Positions 7,228-15,976 of a stretch of DNA of 39,938 nucleotides are shown here, in pieces. Each line of letters begins with the position of its first letter. The stretch's first letter is position 1. Where the stretch lies: the NCBI GenBank assembly GCA_947589665.1, contig CANQBJ010000018.1, positions 1-39,938 of the forward strand. Direction: 5' to 3'. This stretch comes from an uncultured Clostridia bacterium. GTDB lineage: Bacteria > Bacillota > Clostridia > Lachnospirales > CAG-274. The position numbers were made by a program, and so were the translations under genes. The notes under the pieces were generated by a model, which ran no database searches, was not told the DNA's origin, and saw nothing but the letters and a program-made list of their open reading frames with translations.

Positions 7228-9267
7228 TTATTTCGCCTGCAAAAGAGCAATAACATCCGTTATATCCGTTTTTCCGTCCAGGTTATAGTCTGCCGCGGTA
7301 TTATGGCCGTCCTGTATGCCCGATACGTTCTTAAGCATAACAAAGGCATCTGCCTTATCGGTCTTATTGTCGCAGTTCACATCGCCGTAGAGGAAAGCGT
7401 TTTCTCCGTCTGTGCCGTAGAAAAATCCCCGCATAAATGTCCATATATACTCGGCTGCAGACCTATTGACTGCCGCAGCTTGGGGCAGATACATATTGCC
7501 CCATTTTGTATTGCTTTTTGACGCTATGAAAACGCTGCCCTTTTCAATGCTTTGGGTTTCACTGTCCACATTTATATCGCCGCTGTACTGATTGGGTATA
7601 TACCAAAGACTTTTCTTATCCTTTGAATATATTATACCGTTTTCTGATACATAATTCTCATTTGTAGGCTTTACATCCACATAATTTACAGCCGTATATA
7701 CATAAAGCGCTACGGCAAGGCTGTTGCCGTCTTTATTGAGTACGTTTTCGGGAACGGTTTCAGATATGATATAGCTGTCTGGCAGCACTATCTTATTGAG
7801 ATAGGCGGCTCTTGAAAAGCAGAGCTCGTCAAGCTGGGTCACACCCTCGGGTATTTCATACACACTATCTCTCCTGCCTCTTGGATAGCCTATAAGCCTT
7901 GTTATATCCTTGTCGTACAGCACACCGTCAACAGAGGTAAAATACTGGTTTCCCTCAGCCGTTTCAATTGCCTTAAAGGTCTCGTTTTTGCCCATATCAT
8001 AGAACACGTGACCGCCGTAGCCCGTATTTTCCTCTACATTATAGTCACCGCCTATTGTCCTGACAGTAGAGGGTATAACAAGCTTTTCGTTTGTAAGCCC
8101 GCTCATATGGTCAAAGGCGCCGTCGGATATGGTCTCAAGACCCTCGGGAAGCTCCAGATACTCTATTTTGCCTGCCAACTGAAAAGCATAGGGTCCTATT
8201 TTCTTAAGTGAGCCTGGAAGCTCAACAGCTGTAAAGCCCGATTTGGCAGTACTGTCTGCACCAAAGGAGCCAAGCCCTATTTCCTCAACGCCTTCCTCAA
8301 GCACTATTTTGCCTGTCATAAGGGGACAGTTGAAAAAGGCTCCGTCGCCTACGGTCTTGACCCCTGCAGGTATAGTGATGCCGCCCGTAAGCCTTGCGCA
8401 CTCCTCAAACACCCAGTCTCCGAGATAGCTGAGAGAGGACGGCAGTTCTATTGTGCCGCCCATATTTTTACAGCCTGCAAAGGAATATGAACACAGCCTT
8501 TCTAGTCTGTCATTGAGCTTAACAGAGGTAATGCCCGAATTCATAAAGGCATAGGCATATATTATCCTTGTATTTTCGGGTATCGCAATATCACAGCTTA
8601 GTCCGCTGTCGGCAAAGGCGGCACCGCCTATTGTTTCTATACTGTCAGCAAGGGTCACTGAGGAAAGAGCCTTCTTTTTATAGAAGACATAATTGCCTAT
8701 GTCAATAATACCATCGGGAAATACTGCGCTCTCTACGGTATCGCCGTTTTCCAAAGGTCTGTCCTCTCCCACTGCTGTTATTATCTCTCCGTTATAGAAA
8801 TTGGGGATCACCATATCCTTTGAGCTGCCCATATACGCAACAAGAGTATGTCCGTCCTCTGAGGTCTGCCACTTGTCCTTTGCCTTGACTATATCAACAG
8901 GCGCAAAGGTGCTTGTGATACCGTCAACGGAAACAGCGACATCACCCTCGGTATATTCTTCATCTGTATATACATATATATAGCCCTTGTCATCGGGCTG
9001 AGAGCAGGAGTATACGCTCTCCCCCACCTTTAGGCTTTCGGGAGCATAGCTGCTCTTTATAAGCACGGCTTTTATGCTTTTGCCGTCGGTATATACTGCC
9101 TTTACCTCGGCAGGGTCCATACTTACAGCAGCGGGGATATCCTCGCTGTGTTCTATAACCTCGGGACTAATGCTGTCCTTTGCCGCCTTTATTATAGGCT
9201 CTGCGTATACATTGGCGCATACAAAAAGCGATGCAAGGCATATTAAAAGTGCAATTGATTTATTCAC
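7228..9267 (-). CDS. Secreted BspA-like leucine-rich-repeat protein with type I dockerin
   Basis: A 679-residue protein with a signal peptide (residues 1-22, ending VYAEP). Residues about 150-520 are tandem BspA-type leucine-rich repeats, recognisable from the recurring units I-x-x-IG-x-x-AF-x-x-C/S and IPxxVxxIGDGAF. The last 55 residues are a type I dockerin with two calcium-loop repeats, GDVNCDNKTDKADA and ADYNLDGKTDITDV, which would dock to a cohesin on a scaffoldin or the cell surface. Such repeat proteins usually mediate adhesion to host or plant surfaces. It starts with GTG at 9267 after GGAGGG. A copy of the dispersed element stands just upstream, so the promoter lies in or next to the repeat. 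Confidence 0.9.
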   Translation of the reverse strand: MNKSIALLICLASLFVCANVYAEPIIKAAKDSISPEVIEHSEDIPAAVSMDPAEVKAVYTDGKSIKAVLIKSSYAPESLKVGESVYSCSQPDDKGYIYVYTDEEYTEGDVAVSVDGITSTFAPVDIVKAKDKWQTSEDGHTLVAYMGSSKDMVIPNFYNGEIITAVGEDRPLENGDTVESAVFPDGIIDIGNYVFYKKKALSSVTLADSIETIGGAAFADSGLSCDIAIPENTRIIYAYAFMNSGITSVKLNDRLERLCSYSFAGCKNMGGTIELPSSLSYLGDWVFEECARLTGGITIPAGVKTVGDGAFFNCPLMTGKIVLEEGVEEIGLGSFGADSTAKSGFTAVELPGSLKKIGPYAFQLAGKIEYLELPEGLETISDGAFDHMSGLTNEKLVIPSTVRTIGGDYNVEENTGYGGHVFYDMGKNETFKAIETAEGNQYFTSVDGVLYDKDITRLIGYPRGRRDSVYEIPEGVTQLDELCFSRAAYLNKIVLPDSYIISETVPENVLNKDGNSLAVALYVYTAVNYVDVKPTNENYVSENGIIYSKDKKSLWYIPNQYSGDINVDSETQSIEKGSVFIASKSNTKWGNMYLPQAAAVNRSAAEYIWTFMRGFFYGTDGENAFLYGDVNCDNKTDKADAFVMLKNVSGIQDGHNTAADYNLDGKTDITDVIALLQAK

Positions 9268-9304
9268 AATACCACCCTCCAGGGATAAAAAAGGACCGGT
9301 GCGT

Positions 9305-9573
9305 TAAATTTTTGTTTATGTTAATAGGTTCGACCTCTCAGTCAGCCCCGTTCACAGTTATTTTTATATAAACTTTTGCCGCGGCTGACAGCTCCCCTGA
9401 TTAGGGGAGCTTTAGGTTTATGCTTTTCAAACGCGCTTATTAACTTAAAAAAGCAACAGTTAAGTAGTTGCCACCGCCTTGCGGTAAATGACCTCCCCTA
9501 GCGTCAGCGTCGGAGGGGAGGGGGACCAACCGAAGGTTGGTGGAAGGGTCGTTTTCTACGTTAAACATAAATC
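9305..9573 (-). repeat. Dispersed hairpin element, copy A
   Basis: Read on the minus strand the order is terminal repeat, stem 1 (ACCAACC, loop TTC, GGTTGGT), stem 2 (CCTCCCCT...AGGGGAGG with a 14-base loop), a CAAC/GTTG region, stem 3 (AGCTCCCCT, loop AATC, AGGGGAGCT), stem 4 (GTCAGCC...GGGCTGAC) and the other terminal repeat, AAATTTTTGTTTATGTTAAT. It fills most of the gap between the mscL terminator and the LRR gene and points the same way as mscL. No frame in it looks coding. Confidence 0.85.
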
Positions 9574-9593
9574 TATCAAAACTCAAAAAGAAA

Positions 9594-9634
9594 CTGTCGC
9601 AACAGCTTATTTTCTTTAATGCTTATTGCGACAG
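9594..9634 (-). terminator. mscL terminator
   Basis: CTGTCGCAA and TTGCGACAG form the stem; on the minus strand a TTTCTTTTTG tract follows. It lies 18 bases beyond the mscL stop and directly adjoins copy A of the dispersed element. Confidence 0.8.
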
Positions 9635-9652
9635 CACCCTTCAAATTAATTA

Positions 9653-10075
9653 TTATTCCACATCTGATGTGCAGTGCGGACACTTAACAGCATCAATAGC
9701 TATCTCTGACTTACAATAAGGACATACCTTAACGGTAGGAGCAGCCTCCTCTGTATCCTTGTGTCCCATAGTCTGTAACTGATTGATAGCCTTAACTATA
9801 ATAAAGAGAACTATTGCTGTAATAAGGAAATCAATAATAGTACTTATAAGCTGACCGATAGGGAAAGGACCCACTACTATGGAACTGAAAAGCTGATCCG
9901 TATTATCTGCATGGAACAGCGCATGGATAATAAGAGCAATAAGGGGAGTGATAATACAATCGGTAAGGCCTGTAACTATCTTGCCGAAAGCAGCACCTAT
10001 AACAACACCTATGGACATATCGATCATATTGCCCTTCATTGCAAATTCTTTAAATTCGTTTAAAAACTTCTTCAT
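9653..10075 (-). CDS. mscL: Large-conductance mechanosensitive channel with C-terminal zinc ribbon
   Basis: A 140-residue MscL. The N-terminal FAMKGNMIDMSIGVVIGAAF and the pore helix are canonical, and the second membrane helix is at about 70-95. MscL opens on membrane stretch to release osmolytes. The protein ends with CPYCKSEIAIDAVKCPHC, a double CxxC zinc-ribbon knuckle in place of the usual short amphipathic cytoplasmic helix bundle; some Firmicutes MscL proteins carry such tails. It is a single-gene unit with its own promoter and terminator. Confidence 0.94.
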   Translation of the reverse strand: MKKFLNEFKEFAMKGNMIDMSIGVVIGAAFGKIVTGLTDCIITPLIALIIHALFHADNTDQLFSSIVVGPFPIGQLISTIIDFLITAIVLFIIVKAINQLQTMGHKDTEEAAPTVKVCPYCKSEIAIDAVKCPHCTSDVE

Positions 10076-10103
10076 TTTTCATTACCTACCTTTCTCTGTT
10101 GTA

Positions 10104-10132
10104 ATTATATCGTATAATTTACAAAAAGTAAA
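10104..10132 (-). promoter_or_regulatory. mscL promoter
   Basis: On the minus strand TTTACT (10132-10127) and TATAAT (10109-10104) are separated by 17 bases, a good sigma-A match located about 30 bases before the gene. Confidence 0.7.
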
Positions 10133-10180
10133 CAAAATTCATCATATTTCTGTTATTTTATTAAAAAAAATTAAATATTG

Positions 10181-10209
10181 TTGTTAAGAGGCGGAATATG
10201 TTGTATAAT
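10181..10209 (+). promoter_or_regulatory. Promoter of the secreted protein-nagZ pair
   Basis: TTGTTA (10181-10186), 17-base spacer, TATAAT (10204-10209). It stands back to back with the mscL promoter and precedes the ATG at 10231 by 21 bases, leaving a very short leader that contains the AAGGAG ribosome site. Confidence 0.7.
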
Positions 10210-10230
10210 TCTAAACAAGGAGAAATGTAT

Positions 10231-10980
10231 ATGAAAAAACCGATATTGGCTCTGGTATTTGCATTGATGGTATCTACCTGCTTTGCATTGCCAAGGGTAC
10301 ACTATAAACAAGTTAATATTGCAGAAAAAGAAGCTCCCCCTGCGCCGAAAAGGGAAGCTGTTACGGAAACCTCCACTGCTTTTGTTACGCAGACCACTAC
10401 GGAGATCACAACGGAGGAAATACCCATAGTGACCATGCAGGCTCCCTTGAATAATAACAGCGTGAGCCGCAGCTATGAGCCTGTGGAGATAGTACCCAGC
10501 TCAAGGACCTCGGACACTCTTGTGATAAAGGGCATAAGCATAAATATAGGCGACAGCATAGACTATATAACGTCAAGTCTGGGTCAGCCTACAAACACTG
10601 TATATGTGCCTATAGAATACCCTGACGGCGAGGAAGAGGCTATGCCTTACGAGCCTGTTACAAATGCCGAGGGGGAAACGGAGACCACTACGGAAAGGCC
10701 TCTTGCAAGGGCTGACGAAAACGCCTATGGCTATGACGGCTTTACCATATACACAGGGGATAACAAGCTTGTTGAAAAGGTGGAGATAACCGATGCTGCC
10801 GTTACCTCTGCAAAGGGCATACAGCCTATAGGCGCCTCTGTGTTCTCTCTTGCCGACAGCTACGGCGGTCCCGTCGCAGTCGAAGGCGATGTATACAAAT
10901 TTGCGGCGGGAAAAGACGCATATATGTATTTTGACGCACCTGCAGGCATAGTAAAGTCCTGGGGAATAATAAAGAGATAA
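10231..10980 (+). CDS. Secreted protein with Thr/Glu-rich linker, unknown function
   Basis: A 249-residue protein with a hydrophobic signal segment (residues 3-18, ILALVFALMVSTCFA). A low-complexity region rich in Thr and Glu follows (about 45-70). The C-terminal domain begins IKGISINIGDSIDYITSSLG and ends in a glycine-bearing beta-rich segment with SWGIIKR. The SINIGDS...LGQPT pattern recalls SmpA/OmlA-like or DUF4309-like folds that bind partners at the envelope, but similarity is weak. AAGGAG lies 8 bases before the ATG at 10231, which I prefer to 10198. nagZ follows after 9 bases, so the pair is an operon, suggesting a cell-envelope job. Confidence 0.7.
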   Translation: MKKPILALVFALMVSTCFALPRVHYKQVNIAEKEAPPAPKREAVTETSTAFVTQTTTEITTEEIPIVTMQAPLNNNSVSRSYEPVEIVPSSRTSDTLVIKGISINIGDSIDYITSSLGQPTNTVYVPIEYPDGEEEAMPYEPVTNAEGETETTTERPLARADENAYGYDGFTIYTGDNKLVEKVEITDAAVTSAKGIQPIGASVFSLADSYGGPVAVEGDVYKFAAGKDAYMYFDAPAGIVKSWGIIKR

Positions 10981-10989
10981 GGTGGATAT

Positions 10990-12171
10990 ATGAAGCTTAA
11001 GGCTATTGCTGTACTTATATGCGCTGTCATAATAGGGGCGGCTGCATTTACAATAATAAATATTAAGGATGATAAGGCTGTCCCTGAGCCTGACGAAAAC
11101 GAGACTGCCGAGGAGGAGCCTATAGATGCTAGGGCTGATGAGATATTAAGCTCAATGACACTTGAAGAAAAGATAAATCAGCTATTTATAATAACTCCCG
11201 AGGCTCTTACGGGCATAGGACAGGCTACGGCAGCAGGTGATACTACAAGATCCGCTCTTGAGGAGCATCCCGTAGGCGGACTTATATACTTTACGCAAAA
11301 CTTTGTTGACGAGGCTCAGACAAAGGAAATGATAACCAATACCAAGAAATTTGCAGACGAGGTGTGTAAGCTCCCTCTTTTCATAAGCGTTGACGAAGAA
11401 GGCGGTACAGTTGCAAGACTGGGCAACAGCGAAAGCCTGAATTTGCCTAAAATAGAGGATATGTCTGTTATAGGACAGAGCAGGGATATGCAAAAGGCAT
11501 ATGAGACGGGCAGTAAGATAGCAAAATACCTTAAGGATTACGGCTTTAATATGGATTTTGCTCCCGTTGCAGATGCTCTTACAAATCCCCAGAATGAGGT
11601 AATAGGCACAAGGAGCTTCAGCGCCGACCCCACAACTGCGGGCAATATGGCTGTGCAGCTTTCAAAGGGACTTAACGACAACGGCATAATTTCCTGCTAT
11701 AAGCACTTTCCGGGACACGGCGCTACACTTGGCGATACCCATGAGGGCTTTGCCTATACGGACAAGAGCCTTGACGAGCTTATGGCAAGGGATATTATAC
11801 CCTTTAAGACGGCTATAGAAAACAATGCCGACTTTATAATGGTAGGCCATATATCTTTGCCTAATGTAACGGGGGACAATACTCCCGCCTCTGTTTCACC
11901 TGTCATAATTACCGACATACTTAAAAATAAGCTTGGATATAAGAACCTGATAATAACAGACGCTCTCAATATGGGCGCGCTTACCGAGCTGTATAGCTCT
12001 GACGAGGCGGCGGTAAGGGCTATAAACGCAGGGGCAGATATGCTGCTTATGCCCCAGGATTTTGCCCTTGCCTATAACGGTGTGCTGGATGCTGTAAACA
12101 ATGGCAGCATAACGGAAGAACGTATAAATGCATCCGTAAAGAAGATTATAATGAAAAAACTTGAGTTATAG
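10990..12171 (+). CDS. nagZ: Beta-N-acetylhexosaminidase, glycoside hydrolase family 3
   Basis: A 393-residue GH3 enzyme. An N-terminal membrane segment (residues 3-22) is followed by an acidic linker, so it is membrane-anchored and extracytoplasmic. The family signature KHFPGHGATLGDTHEG starts at residue 238; His in this loop is part of the Asp-His acid/base dyad typical of NagZ. The likely nucleophile is Asp324 in IITDALNMGAL. The enzyme removes terminal N-acetylglucosamine from peptidoglycan fragments (muropeptide turnover). It follows the secreted Thr-rich protein in the same operon. No strong terminator is seen after it; copy B of the dispersed element begins about 100 bases downstream. 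Confidence 0.9.
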   Translation: MKLKAIAVLICAVIIGAAAFTIINIKDDKAVPEPDENETAEEEPIDARADEILSSMTLEEKINQLFIITPEALTGIGQATAAGDTTRSALEEHPVGGLIYFTQNFVDEAQTKEMITNTKKFADEVCKLPLFISVDEEGGTVARLGNSESLNLPKIEDMSVIGQSRDMQKAYETGSKIAKYLKDYGFNMDFAPVADALTNPQNEVIGTRSFSADPTTAGNMAVQLSKGLNDNGIISCYKHFPGHGATLGDTHEGFAYTDKSLDELMARDIIPFKTAIENNADFIMVGHISLPNVTGDNTPASVSPVIITDILKNKLGYKNLIITDALNMGALTELYSSDEAAVRAINAGADMLLMPQDFALAYNGVLDAVNNGSITEERINASVKKIIMKKLEL

Positions 12172-12185
12172 AAAAATCAAAGCAC

Positions 12186-12245
12186 CGCATTTATATAGGC
12201 AAGCTGTAGATTGTCGGACTGAATGGCTTTTTAACTAAACTGTGC
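12186..12245 (+). repeat. Remnant of a second hairpin repeat family
   Basis: GGCAAGCTGTAGATTGTCG, then ACTGAATGGCTTTTTAACTAA, matches the corresponding part of the longer structure at 23091-23190 (GGCAAGCTTTAAATTTTCG, ACTGAAT, GGCTTTTTTCAACTAA) but lacks its inner hairpin. The preceding CCGCATTTATAT also aligns with CCGTTTTATA there. Both instances lie just left of a copy of the dispersed element. Confidence 0.5.
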
Positions 12246-12272
12246 TTTTAATGAGATTAAAGTTGATAGGGT

Positions 12273-12537
12273 AAATTTTTGTTTATGTTAGTAAGGCGAC
12301 CCTTCCACCAACCTTCGGTTGGTCCCCCTCCCCTTGCGAAGGGGAGGTCATTTACCGCAAAGGTTGTGACAGCAACTTAGTTGTTGTTTTATAAGTAAAT
12401 AAAGTGTTTTGCGAAGCATCTACCTAAAGCTCCCCTTCGCAAGGGGAGCTGTCAGCCGCGGCAAAAGCTTATATAAAAATAACTGTGAGCGGGGCTGACT
12501 GAGAGGTCGAACCTATTCATATAAACAACAATTTTTC
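12273..12537 (+). repeat. Dispersed hairpin element, copy B
   Basis: The cleanest complete copy. It has terminal repeats AAATTTTTGTTTATGTTAGT (left) and, on the other strand, AAAAATTGTTGTTTATATGA (right). Stem 1 is ACCAACC/GGTTGGT. Stem 2 is CCTCCCCTT with loop GCG. Stem 3 is AGCTCCCCTT with loop CGC, the reverse complement of stem 2's loop. Stem 4 is GTCAGCC/GGGCTGAC around a 35-base AT-rich loop. It sits between the convergent nagZ and carboxypeptidase genes, in the nagZ orientation. Confidence 0.88.
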
Positions 12538-12550
12538 CAAAATCAAAAAA

Positions 12551-12590
12551 ACTGTCGCAGCAGCATATTTTTAATGCTTCGTGCGACAGT
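12551..12590 (-). terminator. Terminator of the D,D-carboxypeptidase gene
   Basis: ACTGTCGCA and TGCGACAGT pair; on the minus strand a TTTTTTT tract follows. It abuts the right end of copy B. Confidence 0.8.
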
Positions 12591-12656
12591 CTTTTCTATT
12601 TTGACCTATAAGGGTAGGGGATAACTAAAGTGTTGATTTACTAAAAGCCCGACCTC

Positions 12657-13802
12657 TTATGCTATCCACTTGCCTATAAGCCTGCCTATATTCCTTATAA
12701 GGCTTGCTTTTGCCACGTCTTCGGCGGCAACGGCATTACATCTGCCTACTTCCTTGCCCGCAGAGTAATATATTATCTCGCCAAGCATATCGCCTTTCTT
12801 AACTGGAGCATTTACAGCCTGTACAAGCTTTACATTGCAGGTCATTTCGGACTTATTTCCCTTGTTTACAAGAACATTTACCTCGCTTTCGGCTGCTGCC
12901 TTTACGCTGTCTGTCATACCCTTCTGAACAGATACGCTTCCGACCTCTTCGCCCTCTGCCTTACCCTTTTTTATTTCATAATTGGCAAAGCCGTAGTCCA
13001 GTATTTTCATAACGCTCTGAAATCTGCTCTTGGGGTCGGGAGCAGCCATTACAACGGCAATAAGCTCCATATTGTTTCTCTTTGCAGTACCTGAAAGGCA
13101 GAACTTTGCCTTACCCGTAGAGCCTGTCTTAAGACCTGTGGCATCGTTATACCACTTTATTAGCTTATTTGTGTTAGTAAGTCCGAATTCGGACGTACCC
13201 TTGCTTGTAGTATGAGTAATAGTGTCCTGCCATGTAGTGGTGTATTTCTTTACATCGGGATATTTTGTAATAAGCTCCCTGCTCATTATGGCAATATCCT
13301 TTGCACTTGTAACGTGATTATCCGTATCAAGTCCGCAGGCATTTACGAAGTTGGTATTTTTCATACCCAGCTCCTTTGCCCTTTCGTTCATAAGTGCAAC
13401 AAAACCGTCCTCACTGCCGCCTATATATTCTGCCATGGCAACGGCAGCGTCATTGGCAGAGGCTATGGCTATGGACTTGGTAAGGGTCTCAACGCTCTGC
13501 TGTTCATTTGGCTCCAAAAATATCTGGGAGCCGCCCATACTTGCCGCGTGCTCAGACACCGTCACAGTGTCCTCCCACTTTATTTTGCCGCTTTCAACGG
13601 CATCATATATAAGCAAAAGCGTCATTATCTTTGTAACGCTGGCAGGCGGCAGAGGCTCCTCGGAATTGTCCTCTGAAAGTATCTGCCCCGTAGACGCCTC
13701 CATAAGTATATAGCTCCTTGCATCTACGACAGGGGGCTCGGCATATACAGCCGATGCAAAAAGTACAGTTGCGGTTAAAATTGCCGTAATTCTTTTTATC
13801 AT
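12657..13802 (-). CDS. dacA: D-alanyl-D-alanine carboxypeptidase (PBP5 family)
   Basis: A 381-residue secreted serine carboxypeptidase that trims the terminal D-Ala of peptidoglycan stems. A signal peptide occupies residues 1-21. The active site is complete: S55-x-x-K58 in PPASVTKIM, S115-A-N117 and K225-T-G227. The C-terminal beta-rich domain (about 275-365) is the PBP5 membrane-proximal domain, and the end is amphipathic. GGGAG is the ribosome site but lies in the arm of a perfect hairpin (see 13805-13837). The hemolysin III gene is upstream on the same strand; 70 bases separate them. A sporulation-type DacF cannot be excluded. Confidence 0.92.
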   Translation of the reverse strand: MIKRITAILTATVLFASAVYAEPPVVDARSYILMEASTGQILSEDNSEEPLPPASVTKIMTLLLIYDAVESGKIKWEDTVTVSEHAASMGGSQIFLEPNEQQSVETLTKSIAIASANDAAVAMAEYIGGSEDGFVALMNERAKELGMKNTNFVNACGLDTDNHVTSAKDIAIMSRELITKYPDVKKYTTTWQDTITHTTSKGTSEFGLTNTNKLIKWYNDATGLKTGSTGKAKFCLSGTAKRNNMELIAVVMAAPDPKSRFQSVMKILDYGFANYEIKKGKAEGEEVGSVSVQKGMTDSVKAAAESEVNVLVNKGNKSEMTCNVKLVQAVNAPVKKGDMLGEIIYYSAGKEVGRCNAVAAEDVAKASLIRNIGRLIGKWIA

Positions 13803-13804
13803 AA

Positions 13805-13837
13805 AAAATACTCCCTTTCATCTTTTGGGAGTATTTT
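13805..13837 (-). promoter_or_regulatory. Hairpin that hides the carboxypeptidase ribosome site
   Basis: On the minus strand AAAATACTCCC (13837-13827) pairs perfectly over 11 bases with GGGAGTATTTT (13815-13805) around an 11-base loop. The 3' arm contains the GGGAG Shine-Dalgarno, and the ATG follows two bases later. The stem plus its T run also fits an intrinsic terminator of the upstream gene, so one structure may end one transcript and gate translation of the next. A TTGATG...TAATTA promoter just upstream is possible. Confidence 0.65.
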
Positions 13838-13872
13838 CTGTAATTAATTGAAAAATATACATACATCAAGGC

Positions 13873-14538
13873 TTACAGCACATATAAAATAATGGCAAAG
13901 AAATGGGCTATACTGCCAAGTATTACAAAAATATGGAATATGCAGTGGGCATATTTCCTCTTGAAGCCGTATATGACAGCGCCTATGGTGTATAGTATGC
14001 CGCCTATGAGAAACAATATGATACCTGCCATACTTATAGTTTCAATAAGGAGCTTTATGAAAAATATTATTATCCAGCCCATACCTATATAGCATATCAT
14101 TGAAAAAACCTTGTATTTCTTAAGGTCTATGGCGGTAAGCGTAGTTGCTATTGCTACAAGGCCCCATTCTATGGCAAATATTATCCAGCACAGGGCAGTG
14201 CTTTTCTCTCTTATCTGACAGAACACAACGGGCATATAGGAGCCTGCGATCATAAAGTATATGGTGCAGTGGTCTATTATCTGCATTACCTTCTTTCCCG
14301 TACAGGGATGAAGTCCGTGGTATATGCTGGACATAGTGTAAAGAGATATCATGGTAACACCATATATTACCGACGCTATTACGCCGTAGCCGTTATGATG
14401 CAATGCTGCCACGACAATACAAAGCACAAGGGCTATGATACTCAAAGCGCCTCCTACTATATGGCTTACCATATTGAATATTTCCTCGCCTTTGCTGTAC
14501 TGGGGCAGCTCTCTGTCGGCAAGCTTTGTTCTCATCAT
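13873..14538 (-). CDS. trhA: Hemolysin III / TrhA family membrane protein
   Basis: A 221-residue protein with seven predicted membrane helices, the bacterial relative of the PAQR receptors. Family signatures are EIFNMVSHIVGG near the start, SSIYHGLHP after the third helix and HCTIYFMIAGSYMPV in the fourth; the last helices contain HCIFHIFVILGS with the conserved histidines of the metal site. It is linked in other bacteria to membrane fluidity control; the hemolysin name is historical. It begins ATGATG after AAGGAGAGG, 27 bases beyond the ftsZ terminator, so it depends on readthrough or an unseen promoter. Confidence 0.9.
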   Translation of the reverse strand: MMRTKLADRELPQYSKGEEIFNMVSHIVGGALSIIALVLCIVVAALHHNGYGVIASVIYGVTMISLYTMSSIYHGLHPCTGKKVMQIIDHCTIYFMIAGSYMPVVFCQIREKSTALCWIIFAIEWGLVAIATTLTAIDLKKYKVFSMICYIGMGWIIIFFIKLLIETISMAGIILFLIGGILYTIGAVIYGFKRKYAHCIFHIFVILGSIAHFFAIILYVL

Positions 14539-14564
14539 AATGATCTCTCCCTCTCCTTAACTTA

Positions 14565-14598
14565 ACTTAAAACAGGGCTAAACAGCCCTGTTTTAAGT
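14565..14598. terminator. ftsZ terminator
   Basis: ACTTAAAACAGGGCT and its complement AGCCCTGTTTTAAGT form a long perfect stem with a tiny loop, flanked by T-rich DNA on both strands. It follows the ftsZ stop by about 10 bases. Confidence 0.85.
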
Positions 14599-14608
14599 TT
14601 ATCTTTAA

Positions 14609-15730
14609 TTAATTTCTCTTACGGAGGAATGTAGGTATATTAAGCTCTGTAGCAGGGGGATCGTCGTCGTCCTCTATAACCGGAGCGGAAAACCTGCCTG
14701 TAAATCCTGAGTTGTAGGAAGAAGCATTGCCCTCGGACTCAGCAACTGTTGCAGCCTGCTGAGAGGCGGCAAGGGTAGGATCGTCTGAAACAAGGCCTGT
14801 TGCTATAACAGTAACGATGACCTCTCCCTCAAGATCATTATTGATAGCAGTACCGAATATAAATTCCGCATTTGGATCAAGACTGTCTGAAATAGTGTCT
14901 GCCGCTGCGCTTGCTTCAAGGAGGTTAAGATCGGGGCCGCTTGTGAAGTTAACGATAACGCTCTTAGCGCCCTTGATAGAGGTTTCAAGAAGCGGTGAAC
15001 TGATAGCTTTCTGAGCAGCCTCCTCAATATTGTCACTTCTGCCGATGCCGAAGTGTGCAAGACCCTGATTACGCATAACTGTACATACATCGGCAAAGTC
15101 AAGATTGATCTCGCCGGGCTTGGTGATAAGGTCGGATATACCTGTAACGCCCTGCTGAAGAACATTGTCTGCCATAAGGAAGGCATCCTGCATGGTAGTT
15201 GACTTGTCTGCCGTTTCTATAAGCTTCTGGTTAGGGATAACGATAAGCGTATCTACATTGGAACGAAGGTTCTCTATACCGTCGTTGGCATATCTCATTC
15301 TCTTGGGACCCTCGAACTTAAAGGGCTTTGTAACTACTGCTACGGTAAGTATGCCCATTTCTCTTGCTATTCTGGCAACTATAGGTGCAGCGCCTGTACC
15401 TGTGCCGCCGCCCATACCGGCAGTAATGAATACCATATCCACGCCCTCAAGAGCCTGGGATATTTCGGGAGCAGTCTCCTCGGCTGCTTTGGCGCCGATC
15501 TCAGGTCTGCCGCCTGCGCCTAAGCCCTTTGTAAGCTTTGCTCCTATTTTGATCTTTCTCTTTGCAAGTGAATTGTCAAGAGCTGTAGCATCTGTATTAA
15601 CTGCAATGAAATCAATATAGTCAGGATTCATGGTAAGCATTCTGTTGACAGCATTACATCCGCCGCCGCCTACACCCATAACAACTATCTTAGCAACATC
15701 TGAGCTTTCGTTTGTTACGTTAAGTATCAT
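14609..15730 (-). CDS. ftsZ: Cell division GTPase FtsZ
   Basis: A 373-residue tubulin homologue that polymerizes into the division ring. It has the [13 protein letters not shown] nucleotide loop, the tubulin signature GGGTGTG at 107-113, the T7-loop residues NLDFADV and the conserved C-terminal tail IPTFLRKR that binds FtsA and other partners. A variable spacer precedes the tail. AGGAGG is the ribosome site and a good promoter lies 63 bases upstream of the gene. ftsQ is upstream; no ftsA stands between them, unlike many Firmicutes. Confidence 0.98.
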   Translation of the reverse strand: MILNVTNESSDVAKIVVMGVGGGGCNAVNRMLTMNPDYIDFIAVNTDATALDNSLAKRKIKIGAKLTKGLGAGGRPEIGAKAAEETAPEISQALEGVDMVFITAGMGGGTGTGAAPIVARIAREMGILTVAVVTKPFKFEGPKRMRYANDGIENLRSNVDTLIVIPNQKLIETADKSTTMQDAFLMADNVLQQGVTGISDLITKPGEINLDFADVCTVMRNQGLAHFGIGRSDNIEEAAQKAISSPLLETSIKGAKSVIVNFTSGPDLNLLEASAAADTISDSLDPNAEFIFGTAINNDLEGEVIVTVIATGLVSDDPTLAASQQAATVAESEGNASSYNSGFTGRFSAPVIEDDDDPPATELNIPTFLRKRN

Positions 15731-15792
15731 TAGTTATACCTCCTATGTAATTTATATTTCATATAGAAAAACAAAATAACACTATTATAAAT

Positions 15793-15821
15793 ATTGTACT
15801 ATTTTTTTGTGTGTTTTTCAA
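15793..15821 (-). promoter_or_regulatory. ftsZ promoter
   Basis: On the minus strand TTGAAA (15821-15816) and TACAAT (15798-15793) are 17 bases apart. This gives ftsZ its own promoter after ftsQ. Confidence 0.75.
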
Positions 15822-15949
15822 GTAAAAATTTCATATTTGACTGCAATTACATAAATATAATAAAAATTTCATAAATTGCCTTTATATCCGGACTGTCAAA
15901 AAAGTAAGATTAGACTGAAAATATAAATTATCAGTGTGAACAGCTTGCA

Positions 15950-15974
15950 AGCGTGTCGATTTTATCGACACGCT
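15950..15974. terminator. Hairpin after ftsQ, weak terminator
   Basis: AGCGTGTCGA and TCGACACGCT pair perfectly around TTTTA just beyond the ftsQ stop. The flanks are not strongly T-rich, so it may be an RNA-stabilising 3' hairpin rather than an efficient terminator. Confidence 0.55.
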
Positions 15975-15976
15975 GT

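Noticed and set aside
12300..12540. Short frames inside the dispersed elements
   Set aside because: Frames differ between copies, are broken by stems and lack ribosome sites.
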